From Microbacterium nanhaiense (lineage in GTDB: Bacteria > Actinomycetota > Actinomycetes > Actinomycetales > Microbacteriaceae): a stretch of 64,000 nt of DNA. Made by a program: the position numbers and the translations under genes. The stretch lies in assembly GCF_014646015.1 (NCBI RefSeq), contig NZ_BMMQ01000001.1:372001-436000 (forward strand), read 5' to 3'. Below are positions 1-8,334 of the stretch, piece after piece. Within the stretch, counting starts at the first letter, position 1, and each line of letters opens with the position of its first letter. The notes under the pieces were generated by a model. That model did not search any database and was not told the DNA's origin. It was given only the letters and a program-made list of their open reading frames with translations.

Positions 1-276
1 GACGCAACGGCGATGGAGAAATTCGCGGTGAAGGGCACAGCCCGTCGATTCGACGGCGATCTGAAGACGCCGCTGGTGGACTTCGCCGGGCGGGCGGTGG
101 CTCAATGCAGTAACGCAGGGCGCGAGCGTATCGCGCACTTGGCGGAGGCCATCGCGAGCGTCAACTTCGAAGAACTTCTCGCCAGTCACCCTGGAGTGTC
201 AGTGGTTGCGCGTAGATTCGCAGGAACAGTGTTAGAGATCAATGGAAGGAGGATCCGAGATGTCATCCGTACTTGA
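1..276 (+). CDS. Hypothetical protein, possibly 5'-partial
   Basis: The frame is open from the window edge, with a first ATG at 13 that has no clear ribosome binding site, so the true start may lie upstream. The visible 87 to 91 residues are mixed charged/hydrophobic with no membrane segment. The last 17 bases overlap the HIRAN gene that follows, which suggests a two-gene unit and translational coupling. I do not recognise the family; a small regulator or antitoxin partner of the HIRAN protein is only a guess from position. Confidence 0.4.
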   Translation, partial: DATAMEKFAVKGTARRFDGDLKTPLVDFAGRAVAQCSNAGRERIAHLAEAIASVNFEELLASHPGVSVVARRFAGTVLEINGRRIRDVIRT

Positions 277-1069
277 GCGGCCGGTAGCGACCGTCGCGAC
301 AGAGACCGAGTTGCTTGTTATCTGGCAGCAGCCGACGACCCGCGCGATGATTCCGGTCGGCGTCCTTGGATTCGACGGCGAGACCTACACGTTTGCTTAC
401 CTCCCGAACGCGGCGGACATCGCCGAGTTCCGCCCGTTGCTCGGGTTTCGCGACTTCACGCAGTCGTACACGAGCGACGAGCTGTTCCCACTCTTCCGCG
501 AACGAGTGCTCGACCCTACTCGCCCTGACTTCTCACGGGTGATCGACGAGCTGAGCCTCGATCCTGTGTCGGCCACTCCGTGGGAGCAGCTGGTCCGTTC
601 CGGCGGCGGCTCTGAGGGAGACACACTCCAGGTGATTCCTTTCCCCCGTGAGTCTGACGGCGGTTGGGCATGTACCGCACTCGTTGCGGGTATGCGCTAT
701 TTGTCGAAGAAGTCGGTTCGGACCGCCGCTGGCGTCGTGCAGGCGTACGCCGACGGCGAGATCGAGGACGTCCTGCGACGGTTGGCCCCCGGACAAGAGC
801 TGAAGATCGTTTCCGAGGTCGGCAACGACTACAACTCGGATGCCCAGCTGCTTTTCACCGACAAGGATGAGCTCATCGGCTATGTGCCGGACTGGATCGC
901 CAAGCTGATGGCGCCGGGGCTGACGGCCGGCGCCAGCGGGCGAGCCATCGTCGAGCGAGTCAACGGTGCCGCGGCGGGTTGGCACCTGCGTGTGCTCGTC
1001 AACCTTCAACTCGACGAAGCCTTCGACGGGGTTCGAGACCGAATCGTGGCGACGACGCAGTCATACTGA
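260..1069 (+). CDS. HipA-N-like / HIRAN domain protein
   Basis: The 269-residue protein has an N-terminal part resembling the HipA N-terminal domain (VGVLGFDGETYTFAYLP, then FRPLLGF and DELFPLF). A C-terminal HIRAN-like domain follows at about residues 150-235, with the signature NDYNSDAQLLF...IGYVPDWIA. HIRAN domains bind DNA ends or occur in DNA-processing proteins. The start at 260 is preferred over 242 because AAGGAGG lies at 246-252, seven bases upstream. The gene is convergent with the conjugation operon and separated from it by a hairpin terminator. The role is unknown; similar proteins occur on actinobacterial mobile elements. Confidence 0.6.
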   Translation: MSSVLERPVATVATETELLVIWQQPTTRAMIPVGVLGFDGETYTFAYLPNAADIAEFRPLLGFRDFTQSYTSDELFPLFRERVLDPTRPDFSRVIDELSLDPVSATPWEQLVRSGGGSEGDTLQVIPFPRESDGGWACTALVAGMRYLSKKSVRTAAGVVQAYADGEIEDVLRRLAPGQELKIVSEVGNDYNSDAQLLFTDKDELIGYVPDWIAKLMAPGLTAGASGRAIVERVNGAAAGWHLRVLVNLQLDEAFDGVRDRIVATTQSY

Positions 1070-1089
1070 TCGCGAGAATGATTGCATGG

Positions 1090-1118
1090 AGGGTCCGAGC
1101 GCTTCGGCGCCGGGCCCT
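1090..1118. terminator. Hairpin between convergent genes
   Basis: Arms AGGGTCCGAGCGC and GCGCCGGGCCCT enclose a TTCG tetraloop, with one bulged A and one G-T pair. It sits between the stop of the HIRAN gene and the end of the minus-strand conjugation operon, so it probably terminates both. A clear stop here means the operon does not run on leftward. Confidence 0.6.
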
Positions 1119-1139
1119 TCTCGCGTCCTGATCACGAAC

Positions 1140-1406
1140 TCACAGCTGCTCGCCGACCTCGATCAGCCAGTTCACCCACGCCACTCCACCGCCCGCGAGT
1201 GCTGCGGCGCCGACGGCCACGAACAGCCCCATGCGAGATTTGCTGGCGAGCGAGTAGTTGCCGGTGGATGAAGCCAACGACCAGGCGATTCCGCAGACGA
1301 TCAGCATGAGAACAGCGACGACGAGAACGATTGTGAGCAGCGCGCCGATCGCGCTCTTGAAATCGGTGAGCGGGCCGAGGCCGTCGAAGTCGGGGAAGAC
1401 GTTCAT
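1140..1406 (-). CDS. Small two-helix membrane protein, DUF6112-like
   Basis: The 88-residue protein has a hydrophilic start (MNVFPDFDG), a first membrane helix at about residues 19-45 and a second at about 60-82. This size and topology fit a VirB2/TrbC-type pilin-like component. Actinobacterial conjugative elements carry a protein of this kind (DUF6112) directly after the M23 peptidase. The start codon overlaps the peptidase stop (ATGA at 1406-1403), so it is translationally coupled and is the last gene of the operon. The DUF6112 name is from memory of the family; the pilin role is inferred. Confidence 0.6.
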   Translation of the reverse strand: MNVFPDFDGLGPLTDFKSAIGALLTIVLVVAVLMLIVCGIAWSLASSTGNYSLASKSRMGLFVAVGAAALAGGGVAWVNWLIEVGEQL

Positions 1407-2542
1407 GCCGTTGCCTCGCAGAGTTCGGGTGCGGAGCCTTCGGGCTCCGGTAGGTTTGCGGCGTTGTGCTCGTTGAGCCACGAAGCCGGGTCGGTGACTT
1501 CGCCTGCTGATCCGCCGAGCCGGACTTCGAAGTGCAGGTGGGGGCCGGAGGAACGGCCGGCGGAACCGACGTCGCCGATGTGCTGACCTGCGGTGACGCG
1601 GTCGCCGACGGCAGCGTGGATGCCGTTTTCCCACATATGCCCATAGGCGGTCGCGACGGTTTCTCCGTTGATCTCGTGTTCGATCACGATGAGCCCGCCG
1701 TACCCGCCGGAGAAACCGGCGTGAGTGACGATGCCGTCAGCGGCGGCAAGGATCGGCGTGCCAGCTCCCGCGCCGAGGTCAATACCGGCATGGAACGCCC
1801 ACTGCTGCAGGATCTCGTGGAAGCGCCAGCCGAAGGGGCTGGAGACGTTCCACGTGCCGTCGGGCAACGGGAACACGACGTTTGCTGTGCCGCGGGATGC
1901 CGTCGTGGTGAGCGCGTCGAGGATCGTGTCGGCGACGGGTTCGAAATTCTCGTAGCGATCTGGATACCGGGAATCTTCGACGGCTTGGGCGGCTTCGCCG
2001 GGCGTCATCTGTTCCCAGCCGTCGATGTCGAGCAGTCCCTGCGGGCTGGGATAGTTCGGCCCGTCTTCGCCGCCGTAGAACGCGCGCGCTTGGTAGTCCG
2101 GGGCCATGAGCTGCTCGACCGTGCCCCAGCCGTACTGGGGCCGCATCTGGAAGAGTCCGAGCGAGTCGTGGTCACCGCCGTCGCCGTCGTTCGGATAGTC
2201 GCCGGAATCGGGGTAGGCCGTCGTATTCGAGAGCATCCGCAACGTCGACTCGGCAAGGGCCGCCATGAGCGCGATGCGCATCCCGGGCCGTCCGACCTCG
2301 TCGATCGCGGAGCCGACACGGATGATGGTCGCTGCGTGCGTCAGCTGGCGTTCGTTGAGGACGAACGTCTCTCCATCGGCCGTTGTGACCTCGAGCTCAT
2401 CCGGGACGTCACCGAGCGATACCTGCTGGATCGTGCATTCGGCGTTGAGCGCTGGGTTGACGACGAGTGCGACCGCGGTGAGGCCGAGCGTGGGGGCGAG
2501 GAGCAGCAACACCACCACGAACAGAGCGATTTTGTTCAGCAT
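1403..2542 (-). CDS. Lysozyme-like/M23 peptidoglycan hydrolase of conjugation system
   Basis: The 379-residue protein has an N-terminal membrane anchor (about residues 3-28). A lysozyme-like domain follows, with a candidate catalytic Glu in AALAESTL and the SLGLFQMRPQYGWG signature. The C-terminal domain is M23/LytM, with the zinc-ligand motifs HAGID (HxxxD) and HLHFEV (HxH) and the substrate motif SSPFGWRFH. It should cut cell-wall peptidoglycan locally for assembly of the transfer apparatus (VirB1-like role). The start MLNK at 2542 is chosen because the sequence upstream of it in frame is arginine-rich low-complexity and overlaps the previous gene. The next gene overlaps by 4 bases. Confidence 0.9.
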   Translation of the reverse strand: MLNKIALFVVVLLLLAPTLGLTAVALVVNPALNAECTIQQVSLGDVPDELEVTTADGETFVLNERQLTHAATIIRVGSAIDEVGRPGMRIALMAALAESTLRMLSNTTAYPDSGDYPNDGDGGDHDSLGLFQMRPQYGWGTVEQLMAPDYQARAFYGGEDGPNYPSPQGLLDIDGWEQMTPGEAAQAVEDSRYPDRYENFEPVADTILDALTTTASRGTANVVFPLPDGTWNVSSPFGWRFHEILQQWAFHAGIDLGAGAGTPILAAADGIVTHAGFSGGYGGLIVIEHEINGETVATAYGHMWENGIHAAVGDRVTAGQHIGDVGSAGRSSGPHLHFEVRLGGSAGEVTDPASWLNEHNAANLPEPEGSAPELCEATA

Positions 2543-2547
2543 GGCGT

Positions 2548-3240
2548 CTACCGCAGAGGATGGTCCACCTGCGACAGACGCAACAGCGCGCAGCTGGTCC
2601 TGTCGGTCGGATCTGTCGGGCAGAGGACGAATGCGGTGAACGCGACGGGACGCTCCGCGGCAACGGCGTCGTCGTTCCAGACGCCGTCGCGGTGCCGTGT
2701 GCCGTCGACGGTATAGGCGATCGTTCCTGGAGCGAGCTGCCCCGGCTGCGCCTGTTCCAGCGCGGTTCCCCACGCGGCGGGCACGGCGATGGTGTCGATG
2801 GCGATCCATTGCCGGGTCTCGTACTTTCGGAGTTCGACCCAGGCTTCGTGCGACGGCAGGTAGCCGGCGACATCGGCGACGAGGCCGGGCTGCTCAGCGC
2901 CGGACGGATCACCGACGTCTACGAGCACGTCCGTGTAGTCATTCGGAACGAAGCCGCTGGCGGTGTCCCACGTGAACAGTGCCTCAGCGACGTGACGGAC
3001 GAACGTTTCCGGATCGGATGAACCCTGTACCGCGGGCGGCCGGAGCTCGATCGACTCGTGAGGAACTGGCAGCACGGGCGCTGGTCCGGGCGTGGCATCC
3101 GGTGCCGGAGCTGGTTCCTCTGAGGGCTGGTCAGGCCCGCGGAGCAGGCCGTACACGGCGATGCCGGCCACCACCGTAAGGGTGGCGCCGACGCTGGCCA
3201 GCGCAATCAGACGGGCACGGGGGAGGGCGCGTTCTTTCAT
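2548..3240 (-). CDS. Single-pass membrane conjugation protein, TcpC/VirB8-like topology
   Basis: The 230-residue protein has a short basic cytosolic N-terminus, one membrane helix (about residues 10-32) and a Pro/Ala-rich linker (about 38-62). A soluble extracytoplasmic domain follows, ending in CPTDPTDRTSCALLRLSQ with two cysteines that may pair. This layout and its place just before the cell-wall hydrolase match TcpC/VirB8-type scaffold proteins of Gram-positive conjugation systems. The assignment is by topology and context; no diagnostic catalytic motif exists for this family. Confidence 0.55.
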   Translation of the reverse strand: MKERALPRARLIALASVGATLTVVAGIAVYGLLRGPDQPSEEPAPAPDATPGPAPVLPVPHESIELRPPAVQGSSDPETFVRHVAEALFTWDTASGFVPNDYTDVLVDVGDPSGAEQPGLVADVAGYLPSHEAWVELRKYETRQWIAIDTIAVPAAWGTALEQAQPGQLAPGTIAYTVDGTRHRDGVWNDDAVAAERPVAFTAFVLCPTDPTDRTSCALLRLSQVDHPLR

Positions 3241-3257
3241 ACCCGGAAGGTGCGCGG

Positions 3258-4226
3258 TCAGGTCGTGGGCGGCTCCGGTGCAGTCTGAAGCGCTTCGCGC
3301 GCGGCACGGAACCGCTCGGCGAACTCGATCGTGCGGTCGACGACAGCGAGGAACAGATCTGCGTACTCGTCCGAGACTTCCGCAGCGAGAGTCTCAGGGT
3401 CGAAGTGCACCCACCAACGGTCGATGTCGTGCCAGATCACAGTGAACGCACGCGTCGCCCACGGACTGTCATCAACGACGGCAGGCTTCGTCGGCGGCTT
3501 GCGGCCTTTCGCCGCCAGGACGCGTGCCTTCGCGGCCTCCGCGAGGGCGTGCAGGTTCTCGACGCGTTCGTCGCGCAGGGTTTCCTCCGCCGCGCAGACC
3601 TGCGCGTAAAGCGGATGCACCGGCTTGCTATCACGGATCTGCACGAGCGCCTCGGCAGCAAGAGCACGAAGCTCCGCAGACTGTTCTTCGTCGCGCGCGA
3701 TGGCCTGGATGTGATTGATCTTGTCGAGCGTGGCGTACGAGGCTCCGCCGGGGATCATCGCGGCTGCCTGCGCGCGGGTCTTGCCGGTCGCGCCGGCTGA
3801 CGGTGGTGCAAACTTTGCACCACCGTCAGCTCCGGGCTGGTTGGTCTCCGAGAATCGTGTTGCTTCGTTCCGCCGACGGGAGTCTTCCGCCATGAGCTCT
3901 TTCACCTCGTCATAGAGCGCCGCGGCTTCGACGGGCGAGTAGTTCTTGTGCATCTTGACGTCATCTTGTTCGGCGAGCAGCCGGTCGAGGTCGGTGGAGA
4001 TTCCGCCGCGCACCCACACGGGAGTTTTCCGCCATCCGAGCAGCAGCATGGCGGCGAGGCGGCGAGCTCCGCAGATCAGGACGCCTTCGGGCGTGACCGT
4101 GATGGGCTGCAGGAGCCCCTGCTCATCGATCGACTTCGCCAGTTCGTCGATATCGCCGAGATCCGTTCGGTGGCGATTTCCGACATGAATGGAGTCGAGA
4201 GTGCGTTCCTGCATGAGGCCGGTCAT
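3258..4226 (-). CDS. ParB-like N-terminal domain protein
   Basis: The 322-residue protein opens with a ParB/sulfiredoxin-like domain: the IDELAKSIDEQGLLQPITV block and GARRLAAMLLLGW (the GxRR box). A middle KTRAQAAAMIPGGASYATL segment is probably helix-turn-helix, and a helical C-terminal region follows. It should bind element DNA for partition or regulation; ParB folds can also be CTPases or nucleases. The stretch at about residues 120-145 is a low-similarity linker. It sits 6 bases after the upstream gene, in the same operon. Confidence 0.8.
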   Translation of the reverse strand: MTGLMQERTLDSIHVGNRHRTDLGDIDELAKSIDEQGLLQPITVTPEGVLICGARRLAAMLLLGWRKTPVWVRGGISTDLDRLLAEQDDVKMHKNYSPVEAAALYDEVKELMAEDSRRRNEATRFSETNQPGADGGAKFAPPSAGATGKTRAQAAAMIPGGASYATLDKINHIQAIARDEEQSAELRALAAEALVQIRDSKPVHPLYAQVCAAEETLRDERVENLHALAEAAKARVLAAKGRKPPTKPAVVDDSPWATRAFTVIWHDIDRWWVHFDPETLAAEVSDEYADLFLAVVDRTIEFAERFRAAREALQTAPEPPTT

Positions 4227-4232
4227 GATGCC

Positions 4233-5081
4233 TCACCGTGACGCGTTCGCCGGCGCCGAGATCGTGATGGCGAGCACCAGCTCGTCGTCGCGCAGCAGCG
4301 AGGGCAGTGACTCGCCGATCAGCAGCCGCAGCAGCATGCCGCGGCCGGCGTTCGTCGACGCAAGCTCTGGCCCCGACGAACCGAGAACGATTCGGATCAG
4401 ACCGATCCACGAGGTCCGTGGGATCTCGAGAAGGGCCTCAGCCTCGATATCGCGGCGCAGCCGTTCATGGGCGCGGTGGCGATCACCGCTGTGAATCAGC
4501 TCGTTGCAGATGATCTCGATCGCGACACGGACCACAGGCAGAGGCCAGCCGAGCATCGAGCACATCACGGCTGCTTCTTCCGCGGCTGCCATCGCCGTCG
4601 TGCGAGTTTCTGCGGGCTCTTCTCCTGCTGCTTCGTCGATGTCAGGTTCGTCGGTGACGCGGAACGCGGGGTGATACTCCCACAGGGGCGTCTCGCGGTC
4701 GGAGATCCGCTCAGCATCGTGGAAACAGGACACATGTGCGCGGCGAGCCTGATGGGTCGAGCAGAGCAGGCCTTGGCCGCGCTCCTCGGCGATGCACGTA
4801 ATGCGAACCGCGTGCGTGACCACGGCCCACGGATCGGCGGCGTTCAATGTCGAGCGCATACGCATGGCCTCGAATGCGGCAGCTACCGCTTCCCACGGGT
4901 CGAGGCTGTGCTTGCGAGCGAGCAGCCGGTACTTATCCGCGGCGAAGAGCATGAGCTCTCGTGCCTCGGCGTCGCGCTCCCAAGCACCTGCGCCGGGTCC
5001 GCAGAGCCTGGCCAGCAGTCGTCGCAGGCCCTCACTCGTGCGGAAGTCGTACTGTTGCTCATCGTCGATGCCGTTCATCAT
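4233..5081 (-). CDS. Conjugative-element hypothetical protein
   Basis: The 282-residue protein is largely helical and acidic, with the block SLDPWEAVAAAFEAMRMRS and several cysteines (LLCSTHQARRAHVSCFHD). Residues about 120-165 form a charged linker. I do not recognise it; a sigma-factor-like or DNA-binding role is possible from the helical N-terminal part. The start MMNG at 5081 is set by AGGAGG six bases upstream, rather than the in-frame upstream codons. It is co-transcribed with the ParB-like gene. Confidence 0.65.
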   Translation of the reverse strand: MMNGIDDEQQYDFRTSEGLRRLLARLCGPGAGAWERDAEARELMLFAADKYRLLARKHSLDPWEAVAAAFEAMRMRSTLNAADPWAVVTHAVRITCIAEERGQGLLCSTHQARRAHVSCFHDAERISDRETPLWEYHPAFRVTDEPDIDEAAGEEPAETRTTAMAAAEEAAVMCSMLGWPLPVVRVAIEIICNELIHSGDRHRAHERLRRDIEAEALLEIPRTSWIGLIRIVLGSSGPELASTNAGRGMLLRLLIGESLPSLLRDDELVLAITISAPANASR

Positions 5082-5159
5082 CGAATACCTCCTGCATGGC
5101 AGGTGCGCGCGAGCGCACACGAGACGGAGAACCGCATTCCGGGAGCCACGGTGCGATCC

Positions 5160-5561
5160 TCACAGCGCCGTGCGCCCGGCCGGCGCGTTCCCGGGGCGCG
5201 GCGGCGTGTGACCGTGCCCGAACGGCTGCGCTTGATGCTGGGCGCCCGGCAGGACTGCGCGACCTGCGCGCGTCGCGCCGACCGCAATCCCGTGACGCGC
5301 AGCGAACAGCAGACGCTGTTCGAGATCCATCGCCACGCGCGTGGTGCGTGTCGCGCCGCGCATGAGCAGATCCTGGGCGCGAACCCATTCGACGCCGCGG
5401 CCGCGAGCCTGGTTCGCCCTGTCGAGTGGTGTGAGGCGCCGGCGGCTGTCGGCCGCCGCCACGGCATCTGGCACTTTCGAGGCGTCGAAACCTTGTGGCT
5501 CGTGGGCACGATCGGAAATAGCGGCTTTGCGGTGCGGGCCACGGTAATGCTCGTCATTCAT
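5160..5561 (-). CDS. Small basic hypothetical protein of the element
   Basis: The 133-residue protein is Arg-rich. Its best-ordered part is at about residues 55-95 (EWVRAQDLLMRGATRTTRVA, MDLEQRLLFAARHG), flanked by disordered His/Pro/Gly-rich ends. The start overlaps the stop of the DUF2637 gene (ATGA, 5561-5558), which supports real translation. It is probably a nucleic-acid-binding accessory protein; I do not recognise the family. Confidence 0.5.
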   Translation of the reverse strand: MNDEHYRGPHRKAAISDRAHEPQGFDASKVPDAVAAADSRRRLTPLDRANQARGRGVEWVRAQDLLMRGATRTTRVAMDLEQRLLFAARHGIAVGATRAGRAVLPGAQHQAQPFGHGHTPPRPGNAPAGRTAL

Positions 5562-6145
5562 GATGCTTCCTCGTCTCTGCTTGCCGACGTACTGTCACCC
5601 GGCAGGTGCGCAAACCAGCGCCCGACTGTTGACGGATGCACTCCGAGCACCCGAGCGATCTGCTTGTTCGATGTGCCCGCATCCCGCATCGACACGGCAC
5701 GTTCTCTCGGGTCGCGCTCAAGCGTTGCTTCGCTTTGCGCGCGAGGCAGGCGCGTGAGGATCACCGTGAGGTGTGTGATGGCGAGCAGCACAACTGGCGG
5801 CACCGCCGCGACAGCGGCCGCAAGCACAGCTGGGACTGTTGCATCGGCTGCGACGACGGCATGGAGGGCGTTCGCGGTGACCGAGACGATTGCTCCTCCG
5901 ATCAGCAATGCCCACGGATACCACGCGGCGCGCTCGCCGCCGAGCGCGACGACGGCGACCGTGGCGACGACGATGATGCCATCGACGATCAGCGGCCATG
6001 CCCACGCTTGTCCTGCGCCGACGCCCGATCGTGCAGCGAGATCGGCGAGCGCCGTGAACGACAGCCAGAACGCGCCCATGGCGATGAACACCGTGCCGGC
6101 TGCCGCCGTCCATACCGCCCAGCTGCGGCTCTGCGGAGAGATCAC
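5558..6145 (-). CDS. DUF2637 membrane protein with C-terminal HTH (SpdB-like)
   Basis: The 195-residue protein has four predicted membrane helices (about residues 8-30, 46-66, 72-95 and 100-128) in the DUF2637 pattern. A cytosolic helix-turn-helix tail follows (RDAGTSNKQIARVLGVHPST). DUF2637 proteins in actinomycete plasmids and AICEs are related to SpdB spread proteins, which help plasmid movement between compartments of the recipient. It overlaps both neighbours by 4 bases, so it is tightly coupled in the operon. Confidence 0.8.
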   Translation of the reverse strand: MISPQSRSWAVWTAAAGTVFIAMGAFWLSFTALADLAARSGVGAGQAWAWPLIVDGIIVVATVAVVALGGERAAWYPWALLIGGAIVSVTANALHAVVAADATVPAVLAAAVAAVPPVVLLAITHLTVILTRLPRAQSEATLERDPRERAVSMRDAGTSNKQIARVLGVHPSTVGRWFAHLPGDSTSASRDEEAS

Positions 6146-7053
6146 GATAACGACCTCGCGGGTACCGCGTGAGGCGCGGCGTGCGTCACGGCACCGGCAG
6201 CAGGCGTCGTCCCCGTGACACCGGCGGCGGCGCGATAGGCCGAGCGGATCGTCGCACCCGCTTCACGTTCGCTGAGCCCGGCCTGGCAGGCAGCCTGGGT
6301 GAGGATATCGTGCGCGTCTTGCGCCGCGGTGCCATGCTCGGCGAGTTTGCACGCCGCCCAGAACAGCCCGTGATTGCGTTCGCCTTCCTGCAAGCGGGTC
6401 ACCCATGCCGCGATCCGCGCGACGTCATGATCTTCCAGTGCGTGAGATTCGATGGGGCTCCTGGACGGCTCGGGCCGCGGGTCGAGGAACTCCCGAAGGC
6501 GCGCGGAATCGAGATCACGCCCCGGAACAGGGGAGAGAGATGAAACAGCGTAGACAGCACGCTGTCCTTCGACGGTGCGCTGCGACGGCGGCACGATGAT
6601 GTATCCACCGTCACCACGGAAGTCCACACCCACTCGGGCTGCCTGCCACGAGCGCTGGTCTTCGCCGGAAGAAGGGAAGTAGATGTGCATCCCGCCGGTC
6701 GGTGTGACGGCCTGCATCTGCCAGCCATCGAGGAGACCGGCTCGGCGGGCAGCCTCCGAAGCACGATAGCCGTCGGCGGACCCGTGCACATCGACGTCGA
6801 CGACGACGATCCCTGAAGGGCCGCCGGTCGGCATTCCGATGTTCGCTGTCGGCATTCGCCGCCACCAGGCATCGATCTGCTCAATCTCCGTCGTCGCATC
6901 GAGCATCCCGTGTTGCGTCGCGGGCCGCTTGCCCTGAGGCTCACACGGGAACACGGGAACACCACCTCGTGCAAGCGCCATGGCCGCTCGCCGAGTCGGA
7001 GCGTGCTCGTCCATGATCGCCATGACGGCGAAGAACGCATCAGCGCGAGACAT
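6142..7053 (-). CDS. Bifunctional DNA primase/polymerase (Prim-Pol)
   Basis: The 303-residue protein has the Prim-Pol N-terminal fold. VVDVDVHG holds the metal-binding aspartates, GGMHIYF holds the catalytic histidine block, and VDFRGDGGYIIVPPS is the typical closing motif. The C-terminal part (about 215-280) is the small helical primase-C-like region (NHGLFWAACKLAEHG). It probably primes element replication or converts transferred single strands to duplex. Typical element replication proteins fuse this to a helicase; here it stands alone. Stop and start of the flanking genes overlap. Confidence 0.85.
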   Translation of the reverse strand: MSRADAFFAVMAIMDEHAPTRRAAMALARGGVPVFPCEPQGKRPATQHGMLDATTEIEQIDAWWRRMPTANIGMPTGGPSGIVVVDVDVHGSADGYRASEAARRAGLLDGWQMQAVTPTGGMHIYFPSSGEDQRSWQAARVGVDFRGDGGYIIVPPSQRTVEGQRAVYAVSSLSPVPGRDLDSARLREFLDPRPEPSRSPIESHALEDHDVARIAAWVTRLQEGERNHGLFWAACKLAEHGTAAQDAHDILTQAACQAGLSEREAGATIRSAYRAAAGVTGTTPAAGAVTHAAPHAVPARSLS

Positions 7054-8126
7054 CAGAGCGTCCGTCCGGTGACCTCGCGCTGCCGGGCCACAGCGAGCTC
7101 CGGACCAGCTGGCGCTGCCGTTCGAGGTGTCTGCGTCGCCGAATCATGCTCGAGCCCCGGAGGCACCCCGTCCGACACCTGCACTGTCTCGAGCCTGTTG
7201 AGGATACTGAGTGCCGTCTTGCGAACGCGCTCCCCGGTCGCTTCGACGATCTCAACCGGGTTCTTACCGTCGACGTTCGCCGCCCACCCGGCCACGTACG
7301 GAATCGTGTACTGACTCGTATCCATCCCATGCGCTGCGCCGACCATCAACGCAACCGACTCCGCCTCGACCTCGCCGATGCCCCGGTGCTGACGGGCTTC
7401 TTCCTGATCGGGGCCGTGCATAAGAACATGGGCGAGCTCGTGCGCGAGGGTCTTCGCCTGAGCGGCATCATCCATATCGCCTCGCACCGAGACCGTCCGC
7501 GCGGCGAAGTCCGTGAGCCCGTTCGCGCCCGAGATCTCACTTTTCTCAGAGACGCGCAACAGCTCAAAGCCGCGTTCCTTCACCTGAGCGGCAAGCCCCA
7601 ACCACAATCCGGTCGGCGCCTCGCCCTCCAAGATCCGAGGCTCGGGCAACTCAGGAAGGACGTCCCCCGAGGTCTGCGATACGTCCCAGACGTAGGCGGG
7701 GCGCACCCCGACCATACGAGACCGGACGGCCTCACCGGAGCGAGGGCGCTCGCCGCGGCCAAGACGCCGCCACGACGCGGCATCTTGCGGCGTGGCCGAA
7801 GCGAACCGGCCAGTCACCGGGGCGAGGATCTGGTACCCGTGCTGCCCCTTATCGACCTGGCGCCCGAGCATCTGCCATTGCTTATAGCCAGCGACATAGC
7901 TCGGATACGGCTCGGGCACGTGACCGGCTTCGAAAGCGGCGGCGTGCTGCTGCCAAATGAGCATGACGTTGTTGAACGAGCGCGATCGGAACCGTGCGGC
8001 GAAACGCAGCGCGTCAGCCCAATCGTCGCCGGTGACAAGGCTCGCAACAGCGTCGGTGAGCTTCTCGTGGAGCTCACCGAGCTTCTCTTCCTGCGCTTGT
8101 CGTGCATCCTGGTGTGTCGCCATCAT
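7053..8126 (-). CDS. ardC: ArdC-like anti-restriction protein
   Basis: The 357-residue protein has an N-terminal ArdC ssDNA-binding domain (SFNNVMLIWQQH, YPSYVAGYKQWQMLGRQV, KGQHGYQILAP). An M78-type metallopeptidase domain with TLAHELAHVLMH supplies the HExxH zinc site at about residues 228-236. ArdC proteins protect incoming single-stranded element DNA from recipient restriction. It is the first gene of the operon and is preceded by GAGGAG; ATG codons at 8126 and 8123 are both possible starts. A disordered tail follows residue 310. Confidence 0.85.
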   Translation of the reverse strand: MMATHQDARQAQEEKLGELHEKLTDAVASLVTGDDWADALRFAARFRSRSFNNVMLIWQQHAAAFEAGHVPEPYPSYVAGYKQWQMLGRQVDKGQHGYQILAPVTGRFASATPQDAASWRRLGRGERPRSGEAVRSRMVGVRPAYVWDVSQTSGDVLPELPEPRILEGEAPTGLWLGLAAQVKERGFELLRVSEKSEISGANGLTDFAARTVSVRGDMDDAAQAKTLAHELAHVLMHGPDQEEARQHRGIGEVEAESVALMVGAAHGMDTSQYTIPYVAGWAANVDGKNPVEIVEATGERVRKTALSILNRLETVQVSDGVPPGLEHDSATQTPRTAAPAGPELAVARQREVTGRTL

Positions 8127-8334
8127 CGGCTCCTCGGCTCATCGACACTGCCCGGTGGAGGTCGGGCGATGACGATGAGGTGCGCCGGGCGCGCCCCAGG
8201 AGGTCGAAGACGGTCGTTGAATCAGCGAGCATGCGCCCGGACAGCACGGCGCACCCTCCGTTGGCCGTCAGAGACCGCAGCGGAGCGTCTGACGCACCCT
8301 CTTCATTAGCAAGCGTCGTGGAGAATGGCGAGGG

